A stretch of 19,548 bases of DNA, taken from contig CAZBTI010000062.1 of the NCBI GenBank assembly GCA_964494395.1, positions 1 to 19,548 of the forward strand, given 5' to 3'. The stretch is from SHLQ01 sp964494395. GTDB lineage: Bacteria; Actinomycetota; Acidimicrobiia; Acidimicrobiales; SHLQ01. Each line of letters begins with the position of its first letter. The first letter of the stretch is position 1. A program made the position numbers and the translations under genes. This document shows, piece by piece, positions 5,808-14,360 of this stretch. The notes beneath the pieces were generated by a model. It saw only the letters and a program-made list of their open reading frames with translations. It ran no database searches and was not told the DNA's origin.

Positions 5808-8081
5808 CTACAGACCAATCTCGCAGTTCGCTTGGGTTTCAGCGACGCCACTTGGGTCGGCGGCGGTACAGCCGTCGTTGATTCCAGGGCCACCATCAAA
5901 GGTGTCTACTCCGTCGTCACCATGAAGCTGATCAGCAATGCCACGGTTACCTTGCAACGTGTCGTTGCCGTTGTTTCCGAACAGCGTGTCATTCTTTGCT
6001 CCGCCGATGAGCACGTCAGCGCCGAATCCACCGTGCATGGTGTCTGCGCCGTTGCCACCGACGAGGCGGTCCCGACCAACGCCACCGAAGATCTCGTCTG
6101 CGCCGTTGTTGCCCGAGAGGAGGTCGACCCCGGTGCCGCCAAAGATGAGGTCGGCGCCGCGGCCGCCGTTGACGACGTCGTTGCCACCACCAGCGAGGAT
6201 TTGGTCGCTTCCGCTACCACCGTTGAGGACGTCGTCGCCGGTGAGGCCACAGATGATGTCGTTCCCAGCGAGACCGTTGATGATGTCGTCACCGGTCGTA
6301 CCGAGGATCACGTCAGGTCCAGTGGTTGGAACCTGGCCCGCAGCGATATCGACCGTTACAACCTCTCCGTTGCAAGTCGGAACGACAGGCGGAACGGGAA
6401 GCTGAGGCTCAGCGTTCACGGCAGCCACGAGGCCAGACTGGCTCTGTGCGACACAGTTGGTGCCGCCCTGAGAAATCGTCACCCGCTGATCGACACCGGT
6501 GATGGTGCACGTTTCGAAGGTGCCGTCCGGCCACTGAATCTCGACTGGGGCAATCTCGTCCTGTTGACCAAGACCAAAGTGCAGCGTGCTCATGTCCTGA
6601 CCGGTGTGATTGCGATGGCCAGTTTCACGAACCTGCCAAATATCGGTTCCGACGAAGACCTGAGCGCCTGCGGCGTCGGGGTTCGAGCCCTCGAGATCGA
6701 TCTTCAGCCAGTGGTTGCCACTGTCGGCGTTGTTCAAGAAGATGTGATCAGGAGCAACGTCTGTATCAAAGCCACTAGCGACGTACGTGTCGATGAAGCC
6801 ATCGTCGTTGAGATCGACGGTCACGGCCACGGCTGCGGTTCCGGTTCCGGTCGACGGAACCAACGTGCTGTCGACAGTAAAGTTCCCGTTGCCGTCGTTC
6901 AGGAGAACAACGTTGGTGTTTTGGCCGGACTCTTCCAAGGTGCAACCACCGAAGATGTCGAGGTCGGCGTCGTTGTCATAGTCGGCGAGTGCAACGGTAC
7001 GACAGTTGTCGACGAGCGCATCGCTGCTGACGTCTTGCACGATCTCAAGAGATGACGATCCACCGATTCCAACCTGCCCAACGCCGATTGGAAGCGATCC
7101 GGCAAGACTTGGATCGACTTGGTTACCCAAGGCGTCTCGGCCGAGACGGTCCTGCTGGCGAGCAACGACGAACTCGATATCGAGGTCGCCATCGAGATCG
7201 CCCAAGGCAACGTCGCGAACGTTGGTGTGGTTGTCGTCGATACCGATCGACTGACGAACACCCGGGAATTCTTCTACGAGTTCGGTGGAACCAATCTCGA
7301 TCGTGTTGATGCCAAACGCGAAGCTGTTCGAGGTGATGAGGACTTGCTCGGTGCCAGGACCGGTCGAGGTCAGCGAGGTCAAGCGTACGTTTTCTTCAAA
7401 GAGTGCGGCCTGAGCGCCCGGAAGGTCGGGGACTGGAGTCCAGTTCAAGCCGGTGCCGTCGTTGAGATAGAGCTCAGATGGGGCGGTTGCCCCGTCGGGG
7501 GTTCCGTCGCCGTCGATATCGATGACGGCCAGATCGAGGTTCGCAATGAGTGCGTCCATATCGCCATCGTTGTCGAAGTCGACCATGGTCACCCCACGTC
7601 CACGAGCACCGGCAGCCTCGAGACCGGTGTCGGTAGCCTCGACCAACGTCCCATTCTCATTGATGAAGACACGGTTGATGCTGTCGCGTCCAGCGGACTC
7701 GATGAGGTCGTCGTCGCCGTCACCATCGAGGTCGGTGAAGACCGAAGAGTGACTGTCGATCGGTCCGCCAGCCTGGAAGATGGTTGCAAAGTCGCCGCCG
7801 CTCACCCAGTCGGTGAGACCTTCGGAACGAAGGGCGTGGTTATTCGCCCAGATGTCGACGCCCGGCCCTCCGAGGTCCTCGGTGGTCGCAGCACCAAACG
7901 CGGGGCTTTGACCCGGCTCAGGCAGGTTGACCTCGGTCTCAACGGTGCTTGCGGAGAATCCGCTCCAAGTCGTGGCTTGGGCTCCTGCGTTGTTCACCGT
8001 TGCCGGAGCGGCAACCGCTGTTGCAACAAGCGCGAGCCCCACCCAGGAATGCTTGAACTTTCGTGTCATGTACTTCCCCAT
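5808..8081 (-). CDS. Secreted FG-GAP/VCBS, ASPIC/UnbV and RTX-repeat protein (paralogue 2)
   Basis: A 757-residue protein clearly duplicated from or with its downstream neighbour. It starts with a signal peptide, with likely cleavage after NNAGA (34) or AQA (36). Met5 (8069) is an equally good start: GGGGA lies close before it and little precedes 8081. Asp-rich FG-GAP/VCBS-type loops occur at 117-125, 168-176, 188-196, 295-303, 367-375 and 423-431. The ASPIC/UnbV domain is about 457-521 (FGLG, VEIQWPDG). The RTX block is about 588-727, with TGDDIINGLAGNDIICGL as its first units. Cysteines are at 360, 380, 525, 543, 570, 611, 738 and 753. Sec export plus RTX repeats suggests folding on calcium outside the cell. 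No type I secretion genes are visible. The ligand and partner are unknown. Confidence 0.9.
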   Translation of the reverse strand: MGKYMTRKFKHSWVGLALVATAVAAPATVNNAGAQATTWSGFSASTVETEVNLPEPGQSPAFGAATTEDLGGPGVDIWANNHALRSEGLTDWVSGGDFATIFQAGGPIDSHSSVFTDLDGDGDDDLIESAGRDSINRVFINENGTLVEATDTGLEAAGARGRGVTMVDFDNDGDMDALIANLDLAVIDIDGDGTPDGATAPSELYLNDGTGLNWTPVPDLPGAQAALFEENVRLTSLTSTGPGTEQVLITSNSFAFGINTIEIGSTELVEEFPGVRQSIGIDDNHTNVRDVALGDLDGDLDIEFVVARQQDRLGRDALGNQVDPSLAGSLPIGVGQVGIGGSSSLEIVQDVSSDALVDNCRTVALADYDNDADLDIFGGCTLEESGQNTNVVLLNDGNGNFTVDSTLVPSTGTGTAAVAVTVDLNDDGFIDTYVASGFDTDVAPDHIFLNNADSGNHWLKIDLEGSNPDAAGAQVFVGTDIWQVRETGHRNHTGQDMSTLHFGLGQQDEIAPVEIQWPDGTFETCTITGVDQRVTISQGGTNCVAQSQSGLVAAVNAEPQLPVPPVVPTCNGEVVTVDIAAGQVPTTGPDVILGTTGDDIINGLAGNDIICGLTGDDVLNGGSGSDQILAGGGNDVVNGGRGADLIFGGTGVDLLSGNNGADEIFGGVGRDRLVGGNGADTMHGGFGADVLIGGAKNDTLFGNNGNDTLQGNRGIADQLHGDDGVDTFDGGPGINDGCTAADPSGVAETQANCEIGL

Positions 8082-8382
8082 TCTTTGCGTGAGAACCAGA
8101 TCGTAAGATCGATAGCGACCACTCGCCTGAGGCTAGCGACTCAAGGCCCGCCCCCAAGTTCCCACTGCTGATAGTCAATGCGGACCAGTGCCTTGGCACA
8201 TGGTGACAAATTGGGCCGAAAAGCACGGCCTGAGGACCGACCGCGACCACCGCTCGATCAGTCGGTGTGGGAACCTAAATTTGCATACGCACCATGTGGC
8301 CCATGCGCGACCGCCAGAAGAGCGCGATAGTAGGGGTTCGCACCGCGCACGACACGCGAATCTCAGGAGTACCCCTTTCAGG
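8082..8382. other. Intergenic region between divergent RTX and polysaccharide genes
   Basis: About 300 bp that should hold promoters for both directions. I see no convincing -35/-10 pair. A TAGCGAC heptamer occurs twice in direct orientation (8113-8119 and 8134-8140), 21 bp or two helical turns apart. A short dyad TGCC-TT-GGCA lies at about 8190-8200. The flippase frame is open back to an ATG at 8188, but the encoded 65 residues are His/Arg-rich and look non-coding. Confidence 0.5.
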
Positions 8383-9735
8383 ATGACCAACCTGATTACC
8401 AAGGTTCAAGGGATGGACCGGCAGAAGCTCGAATCGCTATTCACCAGCTCTGCCTTTCTCATCACGAGTGGACTCCTCTTTGTCAATCTCTTCGTTCTTT
8501 CGAACGCGCTCGGCGACTCGGGCCGGGGCTTGGTCGCCGCCGCCTACGGCAACACCATCGTCCTTGGATGGGCGTTCCAGATCGGCGTCCCTGCTGCGGC
8601 TGCGTACTTCGCCAAAGACATCGACCACCGCCGGGTAGCAATGTCGAGTTGGGCCATGATGCTGACAGGCGCGATTCCAATCGCCGTCCTACTCATCCCC
8701 TTCTACCTGTGGCAACTCGGAGGAGAGACCTTCACCGAGGGCGGCCCGTCGGTCCAACGCTGGTACATCGCCTTCATCATTCTCCAGCTCTTCAACGGAC
8801 CATTTCTCTCGGGAGTTCTTTGGCTGCGCGGCAGCGGGAACCTCGTGCGATTTAATGCACTGCTCGCACTTCCCCAGGTACTGATCACTGCGGGGTACGT
8901 GGTGCTCTGGATACTGGGACGTCTCACCGTCAACTCCGCACTCACCTCGACCTTCATCATGGTGGTCATCGGCTGGGTTGTCGGACTGGCAGCATCTGAC
9001 TCATTGCCAGGCAAGGGCTTCTCCAAAGACGTCTTCAAGGAGGTCCGCAGCTACGGGCTGCGGGCTTGGGTTGGAAACCTCTCGTTCTTTGTCAGCCTCC
9101 GATTCGATCAGCTGTTGCTCGTCGGCTTTGTCTCGGCAGGCGAACTGGGTGTGTACGCCGTCGCAGCTGCAATTTCTACGCTTGCGAGTCCGATCGCACG
9201 CGGCGTGGCCCAAGCAGTCCAACCATTCATCCGCTCGGCGAAAAGCGATGGCGAACGCGTGTGGCGCATCCAGTCTTCCTTCCGTCAGGTCGGCGTGGTT
9301 TCGTTCGTCGTCCTCGGGCTCATGGCAGCCACTGCGTGGTTCATCATTCCATTCGTGCTCGGCGAAGACTTCGCTCCGGCCGTTCTTCTCTTGTTGATCC
9401 TGATTCCCGGAGCATGGGCGACAGACGTGACTCAGGTTCTCGGAACGGCTCTGAGCCAGTTCGACAAGCCCGAATGGGCCTCGAAGGCGCAAATCGCATC
9501 CGCTGTTGCGACCGCTGTCGGCCTCGCCCTTCTCGTACGTCCATACGGTGTGGTCGGCGCAGCGATTACAACCAGCGTCGCCTACTGGGTGGGCTATCTC
9601 AGCATGTACTACTACTGGCGTAAACTGCAGGGACAGATCAAGAGGGGCGAGATCACCGGGCACACCGAAGCGCCCGCCTCCCCCGACGAGACCTCGACGA
9701 TCGAGAGCTCCGCTGACGAAAGTGAGATGGTCTAG
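8383..9735 (+). CDS. Wzx-like polysaccharide flippase (MATE/MOP superfamily)
   Basis: About 450 residues, nearly all hydrophobic, with roughly 12 or more membrane segments beginning near residue 22. The pattern matches oligosaccharide flippases: a first segment SAFLITSGLLFVNLFVLS, a central LRFDQLLLVGF in a helix facing the pore, and ELGVYAVAAAISTLASPIARGV after it. The family moves lipid-linked repeat units across the inner membrane for Wzy polymerisation. The C-terminus is a cytoplasmic tail rich in Ser and Glu. I chose 8383 because AGGAG lies 13 nt upstream and the first membrane segment follows soon after; Met at 8413 is an alternative. The stop TAG overlaps the GTG of the next gene by one base, so the two are probably co-translated. 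I cannot name the sugar substrate. Confidence 0.88.
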   Translation: MTNLITKVQGMDRQKLESLFTSSAFLITSGLLFVNLFVLSNALGDSGRGLVAAAYGNTIVLGWAFQIGVPAAAAYFAKDIDHRRVAMSSWAMMLTGAIPIAVLLIPFYLWQLGGETFTEGGPSVQRWYIAFIILQLFNGPFLSGVLWLRGSGNLVRFNALLALPQVLITAGYVVLWILGRLTVNSALTSTFIMVVIGWVVGLAASDSLPGKGFSKDVFKEVRSYGLRAWVGNLSFFVSLRFDQLLLVGFVSAGELGVYAVAAAISTLASPIARGVAQAVQPFIRSAKSDGERVWRIQSSFRQVGVVSFVVLGLMAATAWFIIPFVLGEDFAPAVLLLLILIPGAWATDVTQVLGTALSQFDKPEWASKAQIASAVATAVGLALLVRPYGVVGAAITTSVAYWVGYLSMYYYWRKLQGQIKRGEITGHTEAPASPDETSTIESSADESEMV

Positions 9736-10676
9736 TGCGCTTTCACCCAGACGTTCTCCGCAGCATGTTCCGGCCCGTTTGGCTGGGGATCATCGTCGCG
9801 TCCGTGCTATTCGCAGCGGCCGGCGGTTTGTGGCTGGGTCTGCAACAGGACCAGGGAGAGTCAGCGACAACCTTCGTCTTCGGAAGCCGTGTTGGTTTCG
9901 ATGCTCCACTCGATGAACTCGAAGATCACATCTCCGACATCGTGAACTCACTCGAGTTCCTGCCCGTCTTTGAACGAATTGAGGAGCGAACACTGCTCTC
10001 GGCAGAGAACGACTACAGCCTGAACATCGGCATCCTCGAGAACACACAGTCGATTGTTTCGGTCGAGGTGCGGACCGACCGTTCGGGAGAGGCCGATCGA
10101 ATCGCTCGAATCGTCGCTGAAGAAATGGTCAGATTCGTACTCGAGGGTGTCGATGAGGGCATCGTCGCCACTCAAGCAGGACTCGAACGAGACCTTCAAG
10201 CCATCGTCGACGACCAGGCTCGCCTCGTTACGCTCGCAGGAAACGTCGATCCGACGAGAGCCGAGATCAGCATCGAACGCGAAATCGCCGCTATCAACTC
10301 GGGCCTCAACGACGATCCAGTGGGAGCGGTCGAAGGTGACCTTCGCGCACAACTCGTCAATGTCGCTCCGCTCGCCGACGAGTTCCGACAGACCGAAGTC
10401 TTGCTCACGAACCTCGAGCGCCAGCTCGCAAACACCGTTGTGCAGCGGACAGAAATCGAGGCTGCGACAGCCTCGGTGAGCGCTGATTGGTACCGGTCGA
10501 TCACCCCGGTCGAGCCGACCTCAAATATTCCCGTTGCTATCGCTATGGCCTTCGCAGCCGCCGTCCCTGCGTTTATCGCTGCGGTGATTCTCGTCGCTCT
10601 CAACCTCAATCGTCGACTCGTCGTTCGCGACCGCGAACACGGCCTGCTGGCCAGCGGTCGAGCTGCAGCTGCGTGA
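9735..10676 (+). CDS. Wzz/PCP-like polysaccharide co-polymerase, short form
   Basis: A 313-residue protein with one membrane segment near each end (about 15-36 and 265-290) around an extracytoplasmic helical region. This is the layout of chain-length regulators (Wzz/PCP). PVEPTSNIP before the second segment fits the proline-rich motif of the family. It ends soon after the second segment and carries no kinase (Walker) domain. The segment LVTLAGNVDPT (164-174) matches LTVLAGGVNPT in the longer protein at 15366, so the two are homologues. The GTG start overlaps the flippase stop (TAGTG). By family it would bind the polymerase and set chain length or assist export; this is inferred from topology and neighbours. 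Confidence 0.78.
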   Translation: MRFHPDVLRSMFRPVWLGIIVASVLFAAAGGLWLGLQQDQGESATTFVFGSRVGFDAPLDELEDHISDIVNSLEFLPVFERIEERTLLSAENDYSLNIGILENTQSIVSVEVRTDRSGEADRIARIVAEEMVRFVLEGVDEGIVATQAGLERDLQAIVDDQARLVTLAGNVDPTRAEISIEREIAAINSGLNDDPVGAVEGDLRAQLVNVAPLADEFRQTEVLLTNLERQLANTVVQRTEIEAATASVSADWYRSITPVEPTSNIPVAIAMAFAAAVPAFIAAVILVALNLNRRLVVRDREHGLLASGRAAAA

Positions 10677-10725
10677 TCTCGACCGATACCTCTTTACACC
10701 AGATGAACGCTAACCTCGCCGAATC

Positions 10726-13050
10726 ATGACGGGTCCCGCCTCGACCAGCAGAGTCGCTGCCATTTTTCTTGCGCTGACTCTTCTCGCAAGCGCATGCAGC
10801 AGCAGCTCCAGTAGCGCTGCCCCAGAAGATCCGGGCGTCACCACAGAAGACGGCGCCAGCACAGTCCCAAGCACTGAAGCCAGGCCAGTCGATGAGGAAG
10901 ACCCCCAGCCCGGACGCACTACCGGGGCGCCCGAGCCGCCGAACGAGCTCGCCGAACTGGGATCGAGTTTCACCAAAATCACCGAACCTGGTGTCGGCGG
11001 ACGAATCACCTCGATCACCTTCGACCCCGTCGATCCAAACCGCTTGTTCGTCGGAGGCGACCTGCTCGGCATTGCGGTTACGGACGACTTCGGCGATACC
11101 TGGCAATCGACCACCGGACTGGCCTCATGGGAAATCGGCGACATCAATTCGACCCCGAGTGCCGACGGACGCATTTGGACCGGCAGCCTCTCGGGCCCAC
11201 AGGCATCTGTTGATGGACTGGCCTGGGAACTCAGCAGGAACGGCATGCCAGCGATTTCTGATTCGCGTTACTCCCTCGCTATTGAATCGGTCTTGATCGA
11301 CCCATCGAATCCCGACCGAATCCTTGCGTTTAACGGAAACCAACGAAACTGGGCGGCACCAGGAGCGATCGGGGCGGACGGAGCGTGGGAAGGCGACGGC
11401 TCGGTATGGGAGTCAACGGACTCCGGCGACAATTGGAACCAGCTCGCAACCGTCGCACCGGCGGCCAATGTACGCTCAGCGGCCTTCAACAGCGATGGGT
11501 CACAACTGTTCGCCGCCGTTGCGAACCGCGGCGCTTTCACCTCAAACGATTCTGGTCAGACGTGGACCAACATCACGAACGGTCTCCCTCACGCCAACCT
11601 GTACGACGTCACCACTCATCCAACAGATCCCCTTACTGCTTGGGTTGCCCTCGGCGAAGGCCCCGAGGTTGGAGGAGAGTTCATCGCCGGCGGCATCTGG
11701 CGAACCAACGACGGCGGAGCCACCTGGACTGATGCGAATGACGGCATCAGCATCATTTCGAACTCGACGGCGAGCAACACCGGAAGCTTTCACCAGATCG
11801 TGGTGGCGCCGACCAACGGCGATCGTCTCTACACCTCAAACGTTGCTCCGGGTCAGGCGGCCATCTACCGCAGCGATGACGGTGGCGAGAGTTGGAACAT
11901 CATCGCCGATGGCTCGACCCAAATTCCAAACCCATTCGAGAGCGCCCTTCGGGCGTTCGATATCGGTGTTCACCCCGCCGACGAGGATCGGATTGCGATC
12001 GGCTCCGATGACACCCTCCTCGGCTCGACCGATGGGGGCACCACCTGGACCGACCTCACAACCCTCGAAGTTACAGAGGGCTTCTACAGCGGACATGGCT
12101 ACAGCGGGCTTGTCACCACCGACATCGTCTTCAACCCAAACGACCCAGACGACATCACGCTCCTCGGGTTCGATGGCGGCAACTTCATTCAGACCATCAA
12201 CGGCGGTCTCACCTGGCGGCGCACCGTGCAAGACATTTCTGCCTGGGGCGGAGGCGTCGAAGCTGCGTACTCCCCCACCAACGAAGACGTGATCTACGTC
12301 CTACTCGGACAGTTCTCGAACTTCCGCGGCATCGGCATCTCCGATAACGGCGGGGCCAGCTTCGAACTCTCCGTTGGAGCAGGCGCGGGCCTCCCGGAGA
12401 TCGGCAACCTCGACGGCGGAGCGACCGGACTCGCCGTCACCGCCGCGAACGGCACCGACATCGTCCTCGCCGCTATCGGCGGCGACCTCTACCGCAGCGA
12501 AGACTCTGGTTCGAGTTTCTCCCTGATTCCTGGCCTCGGGACGGTGCGTGACGTCGCTGTCACCCCCGATGGAACGGTCTTTGTCAGCACATCGGCAGGT
12601 ATCTCTGCCTCGACCGATCTCGGACTCGGCTTCAACAGCATCGACGGCACACCCAATGGCATCAGCACGCTCTACACCTCTGCGACCGAACCCGGAACCG
12701 TGTACGGAATTGCCTTTCGCGAAGGTGACGGCGGGCTGTATTCCTATGACGGCTCTACGTGGACACGTCTCTTCGAGGACTTCTTCTCCCACGGAGTAGC
12801 CGTCGATCCGCAGAATCCCGACAACCTCGCAGTGGTCACCACCGAACAACCATTCAACGACATCAGTTCAGCCACCGGGGTCTATCTCTCTAACGACGGT
12901 GGAGCTACGTGGAACGTGGTGACAGACGGATTGCCAATGAATCGACTCAGAACAGCAGAGTTCGATCCTGCCAACCCCGACCGACTCGTGGTTGGCACAA
13001 CCGGACGCGGCTTCTACGAAATTTCCTTCAGCGCTGCGCTCGGGAACTAG
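10726..13050 (+). CDS. Lipoprotein with Asp-box (BNR) beta-propeller repeats
   Basis: A 774-residue protein. The N-terminus has a signal peptide ending in LLASAC, so Cys24 is a likely lipidation site, followed by a Ser/Pro/Glu-rich linker to about 85. At least eleven Asp-box-like motifs of the S-x-D-x-G-x-T-W type occur, at 119, 230, 273, 327, 383, 434, 490, 539, 591, 629 and 722 (for example SNDGGATW). Phrases such as HPADEDRIAIGSDD and DPANPDRLVVGTTGRGF link the blades. This is typical of sialidase, GH74 xyloglucanase, sortilin/VPS10 and PSII-assembly-factor propellers; eleven or more blades suggest two propellers. I cannot point to a catalytic pair, so an enzyme or a glycan-binding scaffold are both open. 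Its place in a polysaccharide locus favours a surface role on that polymer. No SD is visible; TAACCT 9 nt before the ATG hints at a leaderless start. Confidence 0.85.
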   Translation: MTGPASTSRVAAIFLALTLLASACSSSSSSAAPEDPGVTTEDGASTVPSTEARPVDEEDPQPGRTTGAPEPPNELAELGSSFTKITEPGVGGRITSITFDPVDPNRLFVGGDLLGIAVTDDFGDTWQSTTGLASWEIGDINSTPSADGRIWTGSLSGPQASVDGLAWELSRNGMPAISDSRYSLAIESVLIDPSNPDRILAFNGNQRNWAAPGAIGADGAWEGDGSVWESTDSGDNWNQLATVAPAANVRSAAFNSDGSQLFAAVANRGAFTSNDSGQTWTNITNGLPHANLYDVTTHPTDPLTAWVALGEGPEVGGEFIAGGIWRTNDGGATWTDANDGISIISNSTASNTGSFHQIVVAPTNGDRLYTSNVAPGQAAIYRSDDGGESWNIIADGSTQIPNPFESALRAFDIGVHPADEDRIAIGSDDTLLGSTDGGTTWTDLTTLEVTEGFYSGHGYSGLVTTDIVFNPNDPDDITLLGFDGGNFIQTINGGLTWRRTVQDISAWGGGVEAAYSPTNEDVIYVLLGQFSNFRGIGISDNGGASFELSVGAGAGLPEIGNLDGGATGLAVTAANGTDIVLAAIGGDLYRSEDSGSSFSLIPGLGTVRDVAVTPDGTVFVSTSAGISASTDLGLGFNSIDGTPNGISTLYTSATEPGTVYGIAFREGDGGLYSYDGSTWTRLFEDFFSHGVAVDPQNPDNLAVVTTEQPFNDISSATGVYLSNDGGATWNVVTDGLPMNRLRTAEFDPANPDRLVVGTTGRGFYEISFSAALGN

Positions 13051-13086
13051 TTTCACTCGTACCGACCGACTGCCGATAGGCAACAC

Positions 13087-14325
13087 GTGCCAAAGCAAAT
13101 TTCTGTGACTAGCTATTACTACCGACGCGGTGGTGCTGAAGCGGTCATGCTCGACCAGAACGAACTACTCACTGAACGCGGCTGGGACATCGTCCCGTTC
13201 GCAATGGAGTACGAGAAGAATTTCGAGACCGGGTACGACGACTACTTCGTTGAAGAGATCGACTTTGCAAGCGATTACAAACCAGTAGAAAAGGTGCGCA
13301 AGGCCGTGAAATCCGTCTACTCGTTAGAAGCGCGCCGAGAGATCGGCCGTCTCATCGATGACGTTCAACCCGACATTGTCCACGCGCACAACGTGTACCA
13401 CCACCTCACTCCCGCCATCTTTGGGGCAATCCAAAAGAAGGGCGTGCCAGCGGTCATGACCGTGCACGACCTCAAGATCGGCTGCCCTTCGAAGCTGATG
13501 CTCGCCGCCGACGGCGTGTGCGAAAGATGCCAGGGCGGAAAGACTTGGAACGCCGTTCAACAGCGCTGCTTGAAGGGTTCCCTTCCGCTGTCCGCTATCG
13601 CCGCGTTCGAGACGACGCTCCACAACTTCCTCGGCAGTTACAAGAAGAACATCGACTTGTTCGTACTTCCGAGTCGGTTCCACATGAACAAACTCATCGA
13701 TTGGGGCCTGCCCGCCGAGAAGGCTCGCTACGTGCCGAACGCTGTCGATGTCTCCGGCCTCGTCCCCGACTACACAGCCGGCGAACGCTTCGTCTTTGTT
13801 GGCCGACTGTCCGAGGAGAAGGGTCTGCTGACCTTCGTAAAAGCTGTTGCTGAAGCCGGGGTGTCGGCGACGATCGTCGGCACCGGTCCTCAGGAAGCAG
13901 AACTCCAGGCGCTGGTCGAGTCGACCGGCGCCGACGTGACCTTCGCTGGCTACCAGACCGGTGAACCGCTGTTCGATATCGTTCGCAACGCCAAGGCGCT
14001 CGTCTTGCCATCGGAGTGCTACGAAAACGCGCCGGTCGTACTCCTCGAAGCATATGGAGTCGGCACACCGGTTCTCGGTTCGAACCTCGGTGGGATTCCC
14101 GAGCTGATCCAACCTGGAATTACGGGCGAACTCGCCACCGCTGGTGACGTCTCCTCCTTCGCCGAACAACTCTCGGCCATGAACTCGCTTCCCGAGAGTG
14201 AACTTTCCGAGATGGGTCGAGCGGGTCGAGCATTCGTCGAAGAGCGATTCTCTCGAACTCACTACCTCGAAGGATTGCTGAGCGTCTACGGCGAACTCGG
14301 CGTAGCGACCAACATCCCCGCATAG
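13087..14325 (+). CDS. GT4-family glycosyltransferase (GT-B fold)
   Basis: A 412-residue cytosolic or membrane-associated glycosyltransferase starting with GTG. The N-terminal domain has the YYYRRGGAEAV loop (11-20) and DIVHAHNVYHH (96-106). The C-terminal domain has FVGRLSEEKGL (237-247) and the E-x7-E motif (Glu313 and Glu321 in YENAPVVLLEA), then GSNLGGIPELI. These are GT4 hallmarks for nucleotide-sugar donors with retention of configuration. Cysteines 133, 145, 148 and 161 form C-x11-C-x2-C-x12-C, found in one GT4 subgroup and possibly metal-binding. It likely adds a sugar to the lipid-linked repeat unit. It begins 36 bp after the lipoprotein gene. A weak AGG lies 7 nt upstream of the GTG. 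Confidence 0.92.
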   Translation: MPKQISVTSYYYRRGGAEAVMLDQNELLTERGWDIVPFAMEYEKNFETGYDDYFVEEIDFASDYKPVEKVRKAVKSVYSLEARREIGRLIDDVQPDIVHAHNVYHHLTPAIFGAIQKKGVPAVMTVHDLKIGCPSKLMLAADGVCERCQGGKTWNAVQQRCLKGSLPLSAIAAFETTLHNFLGSYKKNIDLFVLPSRFHMNKLIDWGLPAEKARYVPNAVDVSGLVPDYTAGERFVFVGRLSEEKGLLTFVKAVAEAGVSATIVGTGPQEAELQALVESTGADVTFAGYQTGEPLFDIVRNAKALVLPSECYENAPVVLLEAYGVGTPVLGSNLGGIPELIQPGITGELATAGDVSSFAEQLSAMNSLPESELSEMGRAGRAFVEERFSRTHYLEGLLSVYGELGVATNIPA

Positions 14326-14347
14326 CGGCGAGGCGAGTTGACGCGTC

Positions 14348-14360
14348 TAGGGTCGACCTA
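14348..14360 (+). promoter_or_regulatory. Candidate leaderless -10 box for the SCO6745-family gene
   Basis: TAGGGT (14348-14353) is followed by 6 nt and the ATG at 14360, and no SD is present. This is the spacing seen at actinobacterial leaderless genes. A clear -35 is missing, so the call rests on the -10 and its position. Confidence 0.35.

Noticed and set aside
5673..7055. Long plus-strand open frame opposite the RTX end of paralogue 2
   Set aside because: It is antisense to a well-supported gene. Its Val/Asp/Ala-rich repeats are the complement of RTX codons; it has no RBS or recognisable domain.
7119..8171. Plus-strand open frame opposite the N-terminal half of paralogue 2
   Set aside because: Lies fully antisense to the FG-GAP region and its Val/Asp/Glu-rich runs mirror the Asp loops. 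No motif or start signal.
8188..8382. Upstream extension of the flippase to an ATG at 8188
   Set aside because: The extra 65 residues are His/Arg-rich and hydrophilic, unlike a flippase N-terminus, and AGGAG lies just before 8383.
9001..9663. Minus-strand frame opposite the flippase
   Set aside because: Opposite a clear membrane protein; the product is a charged sequence with no domain.
13324..14262. 312-codon minus-strand frame opposite the GT4 gene
   Set aside because: The plus-strand GT4 has full catalytic motifs; the antisense product has none.
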